Shown here piece after piece: positions 54,766 to 61,879 of a stretch of DNA of 64,000 nucleotides. The translations under genes and the position numbers were made by a program. Origin of the DNA: Proteobacteria bacterium HN_bin10. Lineage in GTDB: Bacteria > Pseudomonadota > Alphaproteobacteria > Caulobacterales > Aquidulcibacteraceae. The DNA lies in assembly GCA_002083515.1 (NCBI GenBank), contig LWDN01000022.1, positions 85,564 through 149,563 of the forward strand, given 5' to 3'. Each line of letters starts with the position of its first letter. Positions within the stretch are counted from its first letter, which is position 1. Under the pieces are notes generated by a model. The model was given only the letters and a program-made list of their open reading frames with translations, did no database searches and had not been told where the DNA came from.

Positions 54766-54900
54766 ACCCATTCCCGGATGAACGCGCAGCGTTCAGTCCG
54801 GGACCCACAAACACGGCTGTTCTTCGCATGAGCACAAGCAGTTCAGAGTTGGGGTTATGGGTCCCGGGCTCGATGCTTCGCATCGCCCCGGGAATGGGTG
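54766..54900. repeat. Family D REPIN-like element (marC-lpdA gap)
   Basis: Two inverted modules share outer arms CACCCATTCCCGG and inner arms CCGGGACCCA, each enclosing a different hairpin (around GAACGCGCAGCGTTC and GATGCTTCGCATC). The module pattern, CATTCC-GGA, hairpin, TCC-GGACCCA, matches that of the GIY-YIG element ends 1.5 kb away, but here no gene lies between the modules. Confidence 0.8.
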
Positions 54901-54906
54901 TGGAGC

Positions 54907-55551
54907 TCACCCGGCAATCCCAAACACGTTCCTGATCCCGTCGACCACGAATTGCGCCGCCAGCGCCGCTAGCAGGATGCCGAAAATGCGCGTCAGCATG
55001 GACGCGACCGTCTCGCCCATGATCCGCGACAACGGCCCGGCGGCGAGGAATGCGATCAGGCAGAGCGCCAGATTGGCGCCGACGCCCAGCAGAATGATCC
55101 CGCGGCTGGCGAGGTCCTCGTGCTCGGCGAAGAACAGCATGATCGAGGCGATGGCGCCGGGTCCGGAGATCAGCGGAATGGCCAGCGGGAACACCGAAAT
55201 GTCGTCCTGCCGGCCCGGATGCGCCGCCTGCTCGGCCGCCACCTTCTCGGCCCGCTCCTCGCGCCGCTCCGAGCGCTTCTCGAACAGCATGTCGACCGCG
55301 ATCAGGAACAGCAACAAGCCGCCGGCGATGCGGAACGCGTCGATGGAGACGTGGATCTGCTCCAATAGCAACGCGCCGCCGAATGCGAAGGCCAATAAAA
55401 TGCCGGTGGCGATGGCGATGGATTTGAACGCCATCTTGCGGCGCCACTCGGGCGTCATGCCGTTGGTCATGGTCGTGAACATCGGCGCCATCGCCACCGG
55501 ATCGATGGCGACGAAGAACGTGACGAACGAGGCCAGCAGCAGCGACAGCAT
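54907..55551 (-). CDS. MarC-family integral membrane protein
   Basis: The 214-residue protein has about six hydrophobic segments and MarC features such as FVAIDPVAMAPMFTTMTNGM and PLAIPLISGPGAIASIMLFF. MarC proteins (formerly thought linked to multiple antibiotic resistance) have no established substrate. ATG 55551 is used; an upstream TTG would add one residue. It lies 7 bases after a REPIN-like element. Confidence 0.87.
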   Translation of the reverse strand: MLSLLLASFVTFFVAIDPVAMAPMFTTMTNGMTPEWRRKMAFKSIAIATGILLAFAFGGALLLEQIHVSIDAFRIAGGLLLFLIAVDMLFEKRSERREERAEKVAAEQAAHPGRQDDISVFPLAIPLISGPGAIASIMLFFAEHEDLASRGIILLGVGANLALCLIAFLAAGPLSRIMGETVASMLTRIFGILLAALAAQFVVDGIRNVFGIAG

Positions 55552-55617
55552 CAATTATGACACACACTCATTCGCGCTTCGGCGCAAGCTTGAAGCGGTC
55601 TTGAGCCTGAGTCCGCG

Positions 55618-56058
55618 TCACTGCAGGATGGCACCGCCGTTTTGCATCGCTTCCAAAAGGATGCGGATGCTGGGCAGCGTCGCGTAAATCGTGACCGCCA
55701 GAGCCGCGAGGTCGAGCGGCAACGCCAATGTGCGCATGGCGGGGGCCGCGGCGCGAAACACGGCCCCGACGATTGCGCCAACCAGCGCGCCCAGGAGCAC
55801 CGCCGCGATCGGCGCGCCCATGGCCGGCACGCGCAGCGACTGCTCCGCCCCGTGCGTAGCGAGAAAGCCGTGCGCCAAGAGCAGGCCGGGGGTGAGGAGG
55901 CTCGCCACGAACGACAACAGCGCCACGCCGCTCCCGCGCTTGGTCTCGTCATCGGGCGAACGCGCCGCGCCTGCCTGCTCGACGAAGACCGCCAACGCTT
56001 CGGCCACGCAGGCGATCAAGAACCAAACACCGACGATCTTGATCAGGTCCGCGAACAT
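55618..56058 (-). CDS. Small membrane protein of unknown function
   Basis: The 146-residue protein starts MFADLIKIVGVWFLIACVAEALAVFVEQ and has about four hydrophobic segments. A hydrophilic turn (RSPDDETKRGSG) follows the first. GGGAGAAC lies just before ATG 56058. I recognise no family. It lies between marC and another unknown gene on the same strand. Confidence 0.6.
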   Translation of the reverse strand: MFADLIKIVGVWFLIACVAEALAVFVEQAGAARSPDDETKRGSGVALLSFVASLLTPGLLLAHGFLATHGAEQSLRVPAMGAPIAAVLLGALVGAIVGAVFRAAAPAMRTLALPLDLAALAVTIYATLPSIRILLEAMQNGGAILQ

Positions 56059-56132
56059 TCTGTTCTCCCGAGTCGGCATTCTACCGGGCCGACCGCTGGG
56101 GCGCGAGCCGATTTGCGCAGCCGTGCGCCGCC

Positions 56133-56708
56133 CTAGTCCGGCGAGGGCTTCTCGCGCCGCAAATCTGCGGGCACACGCTCGTCGCGAACATCGCGAATGA
56201 CGCTTTCGCAGGCGGCTTCGACGGCATCATGCGCCTCGTCCAGTTGACGACTGATCGCGGGAAGCCGTTCCGGCTGGTTGTTGACCAAAACTACGAGCGG
56301 GCCGGCCGAGGCAAGCGCGGCGCTTCGCACAGCCGGCAGATCTGAACGCGGCAGCAGGTAGTAGAGCGGGTCAAGATCGCGTTGATACTGGTCGAGGTCC
56401 GAACCAAATCTCGCGGCCTCGGCAGCAGAATCAATCGCGACACTTGCCTCCACGTCGTCCGCAAGCGTCGATAAATGGGCGGCGTACTTTGAGCTGGTGA
56501 TCCGGAACGCCACGCAGGCGCGCAATTGCTCAGCCCGAAGCGCGCTGCGCGCGGCGTCGTTGCGCGTTTGCCAGGCGATAAAGACCTGCGTGCCGGTGGC
56601 GACGAGCGCGAGCACCGCCACGATCAGCGCCGACAGCGCGATCCGTTCGCTGCTCTCCATCCGCGCCCAGGCGCGCACGAAGCCAAACCTGCTCTCCCGC
56701 GCGCTCAT
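56133..56708 (-). CDS. Single-pass membrane protein of unknown function
   Basis: The 191-residue protein has a transmembrane segment at about 24-48 (IALSALIVAVLALVATGTQVFIAWQ) followed by a helical, probably periplasmic or cytosolic domain with several acidic residues. No motif is recognised. It starts 9 bases after the E2 acyltransferase stop, so it is likely cotranscribed with it. Confidence 0.6.
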   Translation of the reverse strand: MSARESRFGFVRAWARMESSERIALSALIVAVLALVATGTQVFIAWQTRNDAARSALRAEQLRACVAFRITSSKYAAHLSTLADDVEASVAIDSAAEAARFGSDLDQYQRDLDPLYYLLPRSDLPAVRSAALASAGPLVVLVNNQPERLPAISRQLDEAHDAVEAACESVIRDVRDERVPADLRREKPSPD

Positions 56709-56717
56709 GCGCTCCCC

Positions 56718-57758
56718 TCACAGCAACATCGCCATCGGGTCTTCGAGGAAGCTCTTGAAGGCTTTCAGGAACGCAGCGCCCAAGGCGCCGTCGACGACGC
56801 GGTGATCGCAGGTGACGGTGACGGTCATCATGGTGGCGATGGCGAGCGCGTCGTTCTTGACGATCGGGCGCTTTTCGCCGGCGCCGATCGACATGATCAT
56901 GCCGTGCGGCTCGTTGATGATGGACGCGAAGCTCTTGATGCCGAGCATGCCCATGTTCGAGATCGTGAACGTGCCGCCCTGGAATTCCTCGGGTTTCAAC
57001 TTGCGGCTGCGGGCGCGCTCGGCGAGATCGCCCATCTCGGCGCTGATCTGCGCCAGACCCTTGGTTTCCGCCGCCCAGATGATTGGCGTAATCAGGCCAT
57101 GCGGAATGGCGACGGCGACGCCGATATCGGCGTGGTGGTGGATGGCGATGCCGTCGGGCGTGTAGCTGGCGTTAGCCTCGGGCACGAGCTTCAGCGCCAG
57201 CGCCGCCGCTTTGATGCACATGTCGTTGACGGAAATCTTCACGCCGTTGTCGGCGAAGCGCTTGTTGATCTCGCTGCGCGCTTTCAAGAGCGCGTCAATC
57301 TCGAGGTCGATGGTCAACGGGAAGTGCGGCACGTCGCGGAAGCTTGCGGTCATGCGCTTGGCGATGGTCTTGCGCATGAGGTCGAGCGGCACCAGGTCGT
57401 AGCTTCCCGGACGGATGCCGTAGCTCTCGAGCGATTGCGGCGCCGGCGTTTGCGTCGGCGCCGGTTTAGCGACCTCGCGCGATGGCTGCGATGCGGCGCG
57501 CGGCGATCTCGCCGCGGCTTCGATGTCGGCTTTGACGATGCGGCCGTTGGGGCCTGAGCCCTTCAGCGCGCCGAGATCGATGCCGCCTTGCTGGGCTAAG
57601 CGGCGCGCGAGTGGTGACGCGAGCACTCTCTCCCCGCCCCCTTGTGGGGCGGGGTTGGGGGTGGGGGTAACGGCGGTGCGATGTCCGGAGGGGGCAGCGC
57701 CCGCACCCCCATCCCCGGCCCTTCCCCACAAGGGGGAAGGGAGAAGTGTGAGGCGCAT
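56718..57758 (-). CDS. 2-oxoacid dehydrogenase E2 acyltransferase lacking a lipoyl domain
   Basis: The 346-residue frame contains an E3-binding domain (about 46-81; ASPLARRLAQQGGIDLGALKGSGPNGRIVKADI) and the complete catalytic domain with NDMCIKAAALALK and the active-site DHRVVDG. No lipoyl domain is present. Instead residues about 4-44 (LLPSPLWGRAGDGG... PNPAPQGGGER) are the translation of the family B repeat at 57628-57745. The ATG overlaps the gcvH stop (TGATG). Catalytic-domain sequence suggests pyruvate dehydrogenase E2. It may be truncated, a split E2, or the product of a rearrangement. Confidence 0.8.
   Translation of the reverse strand: MRLTLLPSPLWGRAGDGGAGAAPSGHRTAVTPTPNPAPQGGGERVLASPLARRLAQQGGIDLGALKGSGPNGRIVKADIEAAARSPRAASQPSREVAKPAPTQTPAPQSLESYGIRPGSYDLVPLDLMRKTIAKRMTASFRDVPHFPLTIDLEIDALLKARSEINKRFADNGVKISVNDMCIKAAALALKLVPEANASYTPDGIAIHHHADIGVAVAIPHGLITPIIWAAETKGLAQISAEMGDLAERARSRKLKPEEFQGGTFTISNMGMLGIKSFASIINEPHGMIMSIGAGEKRPIVKNDALAIATMMTVTVTCDHRVVDGALGAAFLKAFKSFLEDPMAMLL
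57628..57745. repeat. Family B REPIN-like element inside the E2 coding frame
   Basis: The element is the inverted-orientation counterpart of 24181-24291 with high similarity along its entire length: C/G-run hairpin, G-rich tail, approximately 30-base spacer with CCGGA, and inverted second module. It starts 13 bases after the gcvH stop codon and is open in the E2 reading frame. Confidence 0.85.
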
Positions 57759-58132
57759 CACAGCCCCTTCACGTAATCGGCATACGCGGCTTCATCCATG
57801 AGGCCGTCGAGTTCGCTCTTGTTGGCGATTTTTAATTTCACGAACCAGCCGCCCGCTTGCGGCGCGTCGTTGATGATCTGCCAATTCTCGTTCTTGATCT
57901 CGGCATTGGCTTCGACGACTTCGCCTGAGATCGGCGCATAGACATCGGATGCGGTCTTGGCGCTTTCGACCACGGCCATGTCATCGCCTTGGCTAAAGCT
58001 GCGGCCGGCTTCAGGAAGCTCGGCGTAAACGACATCGCCCAGTTGCTCGGCGGCGTACGCAGTGATGCCGACCGTGGCGATATCGCCGTTCAGTTCGACC
58101 CACTCGTGGTCTTTGGTGTAGCGTTTGGTCAT
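57758..58132 (-). CDS. gcvH: Glycine cleavage system H protein
   Basis: The 124-residue protein is complete: MTKRYTKDHEWVELNGDIATVGITAYAAEQLGDVVYAELP, the lipoylated K59 in VVESAKTASDVYAP, and GWFVKLKI. H protein shuttles the aminomethyl group between P, T and L proteins. It follows gcvT as expected, but the next gene is an E2 acyltransferase instead of gcvP. LipA and LpdA needed for its function are encoded in the window. Confidence 0.96.
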   Translation of the reverse strand: MTKRYTKDHEWVELNGDIATVGITAYAAEQLGDVVYAELPEAGRSFSQGDDMAVVESAKTASDVYAPISGEVVEANAEIKNENWQIINDAPQAGGWFVKLKIANKSELDGLMDEAAYADYVKGL

Positions 58133-58160
58133 GCGGAAAAACTCCGATCGGCGGGCAACG

Positions 58161-58305
58161 AATATGGACCGCCGGCGCCCTCGCCGGCTTGCACTGGCGT
58201 TTGGAGGTTGGAGCGCGCGCCTCCGGCGCGCATGCGGGGCGGAGCCCCGCGCTCCAGCCTGGAAACATTTACGAAATGCCGGCGAGGGCGCCGGCGGTCC
58301 ATATT
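58161..58305. repeat. 145-bp composite palindrome between gcvT and gcvH
   Basis: Outer arms of 28 bases (58161-58188 and 58278-58305) are perfect inverted copies, beginning AATATGGACCGCCGGC. Inside lies a family A doublet (58209-58258; TTGGAGCGC arms with two hairpins). The gcvT-gcvH gap is thus almost completely made of this structure. Confidence 0.88.
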
Positions 58306-58313
58306 TTGTCGCA

Positions 58314-59471
58314 TCATTTCTTCCTCACATAACGATGCGGGACGAAGGGCAGCGGCACGATGGTGGCCGAGCGCGGCACGCCGCGGATCATCAGATCGAC
58401 GACATGGCCGGGTTCTGCATGCGCCGTCTCGACATAGCCCATCGAAATCGGGCCGTTGAGGATTGGCGAAAAGCCGCCGCTGGTGACGACGCCGATGGTC
58501 TTGCCGTCCTTCATGATCTCGACGCCTTCGCGCGCCGGCGCGCGATCGTTGGGGCGAATGCCGACGCGCTTACGCGCCGCGCCTAATTCGTACTCGCGCA
58601 GAATGCGCTTCGCGCCCGGAAAATCCTTCGCTTCGCGGCGGCGTTTCTGAATGGTCCAGGCGAGATCGGCTTCGATCGGCGAGGTTTTGGGATCAAGGTC
58701 GTGGCCGTAAAGGCAGAGCCCTGCTTCAAGCCGCAAACTATCGCGCGCGCCGAGGCCGATCGGTTTCACCTCGGGATGCGCGAGCAGAGCGTTCGCCAAA
58801 TCCGCAGCATGCTCTGCGCGCACCAGAATCTCGTAGCCGTCTTCGCCGGTATAGCCCGAGCGCGTCACCGTGATGCGGCCGAAGGCGCCGAAGCGCTTGA
58901 CCGTCATGAAATTCATCTCGGCCAATGCCGGATCGATCACCGCGGCGGCGACCTGGTGCGCGGTCGGCCCCTGCAGCGCCAGCAGACAGCGATCGTCGGC
59001 GCGGACGAGATTGGCTTCGCTCTTCGTCGCTGCTTCGATCAGCGCCCAATCCTGATGCTTACAGCCGGCATTGACGACGATGTAGAGATCGCCGGCCGCG
59101 CCCGGTTCGGCGGGGCGCGCGATCATCAGATCGTCCAAGACGCCGCCGTCTTCGTTGGTGATCATGGTGTAGCGGACTTGGCCCGGTTTCAGACCCTGGA
59201 TGTCCGCCGGCACGAGGCGCTCGATCAGGGATGCGATTTTCTTGTGCGCCTCGTCGCCTTCGAGGCCGTGGCCCTTCGGCAGCGCGAAGAAGCACGGCCC
59301 CATGTGCGAAACGTCGAACAAGCCGGCGTGCTGCCTAGTCCAATTGTGCTCGGGGATCAGACCCTCGAACTGCAGCGGCATGTCGTAGCCGGCGAAATCG
59401 CCGAACTTCGATGTGCGCGCGCGCCAGAGCGCGTCGAGCGGCAGCTTAATTGGTGATCCGGCTTCGGCCAT
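58314..59471 (-). CDS. gcvT: Glycine cleavage system T protein (aminomethyltransferase)
   Basis: The 385-residue protein starts MAEAGSPIKLPLDALWRARTSKFGDFAGYDMPLQFEGLIPEHNWTRQHAGLFDVSHMG and contains GYTGEDGYEILV and the C-terminal GMCA-type barrel (GYVETAHAEPGHVVDLMIRG). It transfers the aminomethyl carbon to tetrahydrofolate. The frame is open 72 codons further upstream, but that part encodes riboswitch and repeat sequence, so ATG 59471 is used. Controlled by the glycine riboswitch upstream. Confidence 0.95.
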   Translation of the reverse strand: MAEAGSPIKLPLDALWRARTSKFGDFAGYDMPLQFEGLIPEHNWTRQHAGLFDVSHMGPCFFALPKGHGLEGDEAHKKIASLIERLVPADIQGLKPGQVRYTMITNEDGGVLDDLMIARPAEPGAAGDLYIVVNAGCKHQDWALIEAATKSEANLVRADDRCLLALQGPTAHQVAAAVIDPALAEMNFMTVKRFGAFGRITVTRSGYTGEDGYEILVRAEHAADLANALLAHPEVKPIGLGARDSLRLEAGLCLYGHDLDPKTSPIEADLAWTIQKRRREAKDFPGAKRILREYELGAARKRVGIRPNDRAPAREGVEIMKDGKTIGVVTSGGFSPILNGPISMGYVETAHAEPGHVVDLMIRGVPRSATIVPLPFVPHRYVRKK

Positions 59472-59495
59472 CTTGCATCCCAGGTACGAGCGGCG

Positions 59496-59562
59496 CCCCG
59501 CCAATATCGCGGCTGAACTCGTTGACCAGGGACCCGGTCGTTGAGCCGCGATATAGGCGGGG
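59496..59562 (-). promoter_or_regulatory. Hairpin between glycine riboswitch and gcvT (probable expression platform)
   Basis: Two 19-base arms (59496-59514 and 59544-59562) pair with one mismatch. The hairpin lies directly after aptamer II and 25 bases before the gcvT start. No U-run follows it, so translational rather than terminator control is more likely. Confidence 0.55.
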
Positions 59563-59565
59563 CAG

Positions 59566-59774
59566 CCCCCGCTGTCCTGGCGCCTGAGAGATTTACTCCT
59601 TCGGCGGCATCTTGGAGCGCGGGCCTTCAGGCCCGCATTGCGCGTCTGAAGACGCGCGCTCCAAAACACACTTTCCAGCGTGTTCATCCCCCCGCGGTCC
59701 GGTTCCCTGAGAGTTTCCGGGGCGGTTGCTCCTTCGGGGCCCCGCCTAAGTTTGGCGAGATCTCTCCCACGGGG
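59566..59774 (-). promoter_or_regulatory. Tandem glycine riboswitch
   Basis: Two aptamers read on the minus strand. Aptamer I (59690-59774) has P1 CCCCGTGG/CCGCGGGG and the conserved CCGAAGGAGCAACC and AACTCTCAGG. Aptamer II (about 59566-59685) has CTGGAAAG, CCGAAGGAGTAAATC, TCTCAGGCG and GGACAGCGGGG. The second aptamer's variable stem is extended by a 53-base dispersed repeat. It controls gcvT-gcvH in response to glycine. Confidence 0.92.
59612..59664 (-). repeat. Family A REPIN-like element inside riboswitch aptamer II
   Basis: Arms TTGGAGCGC/GCGCTCCAA enclose two hairpins (CGCGTCTTCAGACGCG and GCGGGCCTGAAGGCCCGC). The same doublet occurs at 61714-61768. It sits where the variable stem-loop of aptamer II lies. 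Confidence 0.88.
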
Positions 59775-59859
59775 TTCGCTTGTCTGGCCGGATGGGCGCG
59801 ACTCGCGTCGGGCGGCTCCGTCAACGCGGACTCCTGCTCGCCCGGCCCCGAAGAGTCAA

Positions 59860-60591
59860 TCAACCGAAGCCGATGGCCGCCTCGCCCCGCAGCACCGCCT
59901 CGGTTTCAGGCGTGTATTTGGCGCCAGAGGCGTCGTGGAGCACCAGGCCAGGGCAAAGCCTGAACGGCGCGCGCGAACCCTTCCGGGCGCGGACCAAGAT
60001 TCGCCCCGCCGCCTCGCCGGCGCGCGGCCGGATGGGGACAATTTCCACCCCGCCGAGCCGTCCTTCAAGTGCGGCCAGAATCTCCGGCAGTTTGGCGGCG
60101 CGATGGATCATGGTCAGCGCTGCGCCGCCGGTGAGGCGATCGGCCAGCGCCGCGATCCACGCGTCGAGCGGCGCCTCCGCGACATGGGCGTAGCGGCGCG
60201 CTTCCGACGGCGCGCGGCCTTCTCCGTCGCGGTCGAACGGCGGGTTGACGAAGACGCCGTCGAACACGCCGATGTTCAACGCGCGATCGAGCACATCGCC
60301 TGTCACGATTTCGATGCGATGCATCATCGCGTTAGCGGCGACATTTTCGCGTGAGATCGATGCGATGTTCTGATCGCGTTCGACTCCGAGCAGAGTCACG
60401 TTCTCGTGACGTGTCGCAATCGCCAGCAAACCGGCGCCGACGCCGCTGCCGGCTTCCATCAGCCGTGCGCCGTCGCGAACCTCCACCGCCGCCGCAAGCA
60501 ACAGCGTGTCGACATTGACCCGATAGCCGCGCGCCGGTTGGCGGATGCGGACGCGACCGTTCAGGATTGCGTCTTCCGTCGTCTCGGTCAT
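59860..60591 (-). CDS. TrmN6/YfiC-like methyltransferase
   Basis: The 243-residue protein has an N6-adenine methyltransferase pattern: RIRQPARGYRVNVDTLLLAAAVEV, SAM loop MEAGSGVGAGLLAIA and the catalytic NPPF in GVFVNPPFDRDG. E. coli TrmN6 methylates A37 of tRNA1(Val); this is the closest family, though the RNA or DNA target is not shown by sequence. ATG 60591 is used. It is divergent from the prenyl synthase gene across 103 bases. Confidence 0.85.
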   Translation of the reverse strand: MTETTEDAILNGRVRIRQPARGYRVNVDTLLLAAAVEVRDGARLMEAGSGVGAGLLAIATRHENVTLLGVERDQNIASISRENVAANAMMHRIEIVTGDVLDRALNIGVFDGVFVNPPFDRDGEGRAPSEARRYAHVAEAPLDAWIAALADRLTGGAALTMIHRAAKLPEILAALEGRLGGVEIVPIRPRAGEAAGRILVRARKGSRAPFRLCPGLVLHDASGAKYTPETEAVLRGEAAIGFG

Positions 60592-60694
60592 CGACCCGTG
60601 CGACCCTTCCGCGCGACCGGCGGAAGCGAGCTTGACCCCCGCGCTCTGCCCCACCATCGTTTGATCATAACAAGAACGTCAAGCGGAGAGCCAA

Positions 60695-61711
60695 TTGGGA
60701 CCGGCGGCCGGACCTGCGAGACTTGCCTCCGGCGCACCCCATGCGGTCGACCGGCTGGCCGCGCTGTTGGCCGAGGACCTCGCCGCCGTCGACGCCATCA
60801 TCCATCGCTATTTGGAGAGCCCGGTCGGCGTCATTCCGAACCTCGCGACATATTTGATCGACGCCGGCGGCAAGCGCATCCGCCCGCTGATTACGCTGGC
60901 GGCGGCGCGTCTGCTCGGCGGCGGCGGCGACGGCCCGCGCAAGCTGGCGGCGGCGGTCGAGTTCATCCACTCCGCTACGCTTCTGCATGACGACGTCGTC
61001 GATGTTTCGTCGATGCGTCGCGGCAAGAAGAGCGCCAACATCGTCTGGGGCAATTCCGCCAGCGTGCTGGTCGGCGATTTCCTGTTCGCGCGCTCGTTCA
61101 ACCTGATGGTCGAAACCGGCGACATCCAGGTGCTCGATATCTTGGCCCGCGCCGCCAGCGTGATCGCCGAAGGCGAGGTTATGCAGCTGGCCGCCGCCAA
61201 CGACGCCGAGACCACGCGCGCGCGCTACATGGAAATCGTCGCGGCCAAGACCGCCGCCCTGTTCGCCGCAGCCGGCAAATCAGGCGCGGTTGCGGCGGGA
61301 CGCGCCGGCCCGGAAGCCGCGGCGCTCGAAACCTACGGCCGCGAATTGGGCCTAGCGTTCCAGCTTGTCGACGACGCGCTCGATTATGGCGGCCTGGCCG
61401 CGACCATGGGCAAGAACGCGGGCGACGATTTCCGCGAAGGCAAAGTGACGCTGCCGGTGATTCTGGCGCGCGATGCCGGCGACGATAGCGAACGCGCCTT
61501 CTGGCGCCGCGCCGTCGGCGGCGAGCGCACCGAGGACGATTTCCATCGCGCCGTGGCGCTCATGAAGCGCCACAACGCCATCGCGCTCACGCTCGATGCG
61601 GCGCGCACCCATGCGGAAGCTGCTCGTGCCGCTCTCAAGGCGCTGCCGGCGAACGCCTATCGCGAAGCGCTCGAAGCATTGCCGGATTTCGTGGTGGAAC
61701 GGGCGTATTGA
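60695..61711 (+). CDS. ispB: Polyprenyl diphosphate synthase (octaprenyl-type, for ubiquinone)
   Basis: The 338-residue trans-prenyltransferase has both aspartate-rich motifs: LLHDDVVDVSSMRRG (first) and QLVDDALDYGG (second), and the GGKRIRPL substrate motif. It elongates FPP to the ubiquinone side chain. The start appears to be TTG 60695 with GGAGAG six bases before it. Chain length (often 50 carbons in this group) is not readable. It belongs with ispDF and ispE to the isoprenoid pathway. Confidence 0.9.
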   Translation: MGPAAGPARLASGAPHAVDRLAALLAEDLAAVDAIIHRYLESPVGVIPNLATYLIDAGGKRIRPLITLAAARLLGGGGDGPRKLAAAVEFIHSATLLHDDVVDVSSMRRGKKSANIVWGNSASVLVGDFLFARSFNLMVETGDIQVLDILARAASVIAEGEVMQLAAANDAETTRARYMEIVAAKTAALFAAAGKSGAVAAGRAGPEAAALETYGRELGLAFQLVDDALDYGGLAATMGKNAGDDFREGKVTLPVILARDAGDDSERAFWRRAVGGERTEDDFHRAVALMKRHNAIALTLDAARTHAEAARAALKALPANAYREALEALPDFVVERAY

Positions 61712-61713
61712 TC

Positions 61714-61768
61714 TTGGAGCGCGCGTCTTCAGACGCGCATTGTGCGGGCCTGAGGGCCCGCGGTCCAA
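61714..61768. repeat. Family A REPIN-like element downstream of ispB
   Basis: Arms TTGGAGCGC and GGTCCAA enclose the hairpins CGCGTCTTCAGACGCG and GCGGGCCTGAGGGCCCGC, nearly identical to the copy in the glycine riboswitch. It begins 3 bases after the ispB stop codon. Confidence 0.88.
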
Positions 61769-61864
61769 TCACTTCGCAAACGCCCGTAACGCGTCCTTGC
61801 CGTTCCAGCGCGCGGTGGAATCGTCGGAGGCCAGCGCCTTCCTTGCTGCTTCTCGCGCGGGCAT
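61769..61864 (-). CDS. Possible 31-residue protein
   Basis: ATG 61864 opens MPAREAARKALASDDSTARWNGKDALRAFAK, ending at the edge of the family A repeat. AGGGAAG lies about 10 bases before the ATG, which follows the WecA-type gene's stop codon by 15 bases. It resembles the C-terminal part of a larger protein and may be a remnant. No family is recognised. Confidence 0.3.
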   Translation of the reverse strand: MPAREAARKALASDDSTARWNGKDALRAFAK

Positions 61865-61879
61865 TGAGAGCAACTTCCC

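Noticed and set aside
57628..57745. Reading the E2 N-terminus as a genuine Pro/Gly-rich linker domain
   Set aside because: The DNA is a palindromic element also present at 24181-24291 in non-coding sequence, so the peptide is repeat-derived. It may still be translated.
59472..59687. 72-codon N-terminal extension of gcvT
   Set aside because: It encodes the riboswitch aptamer II, its expression platform and a repeat; GcvT homology starts at ATG 59471.
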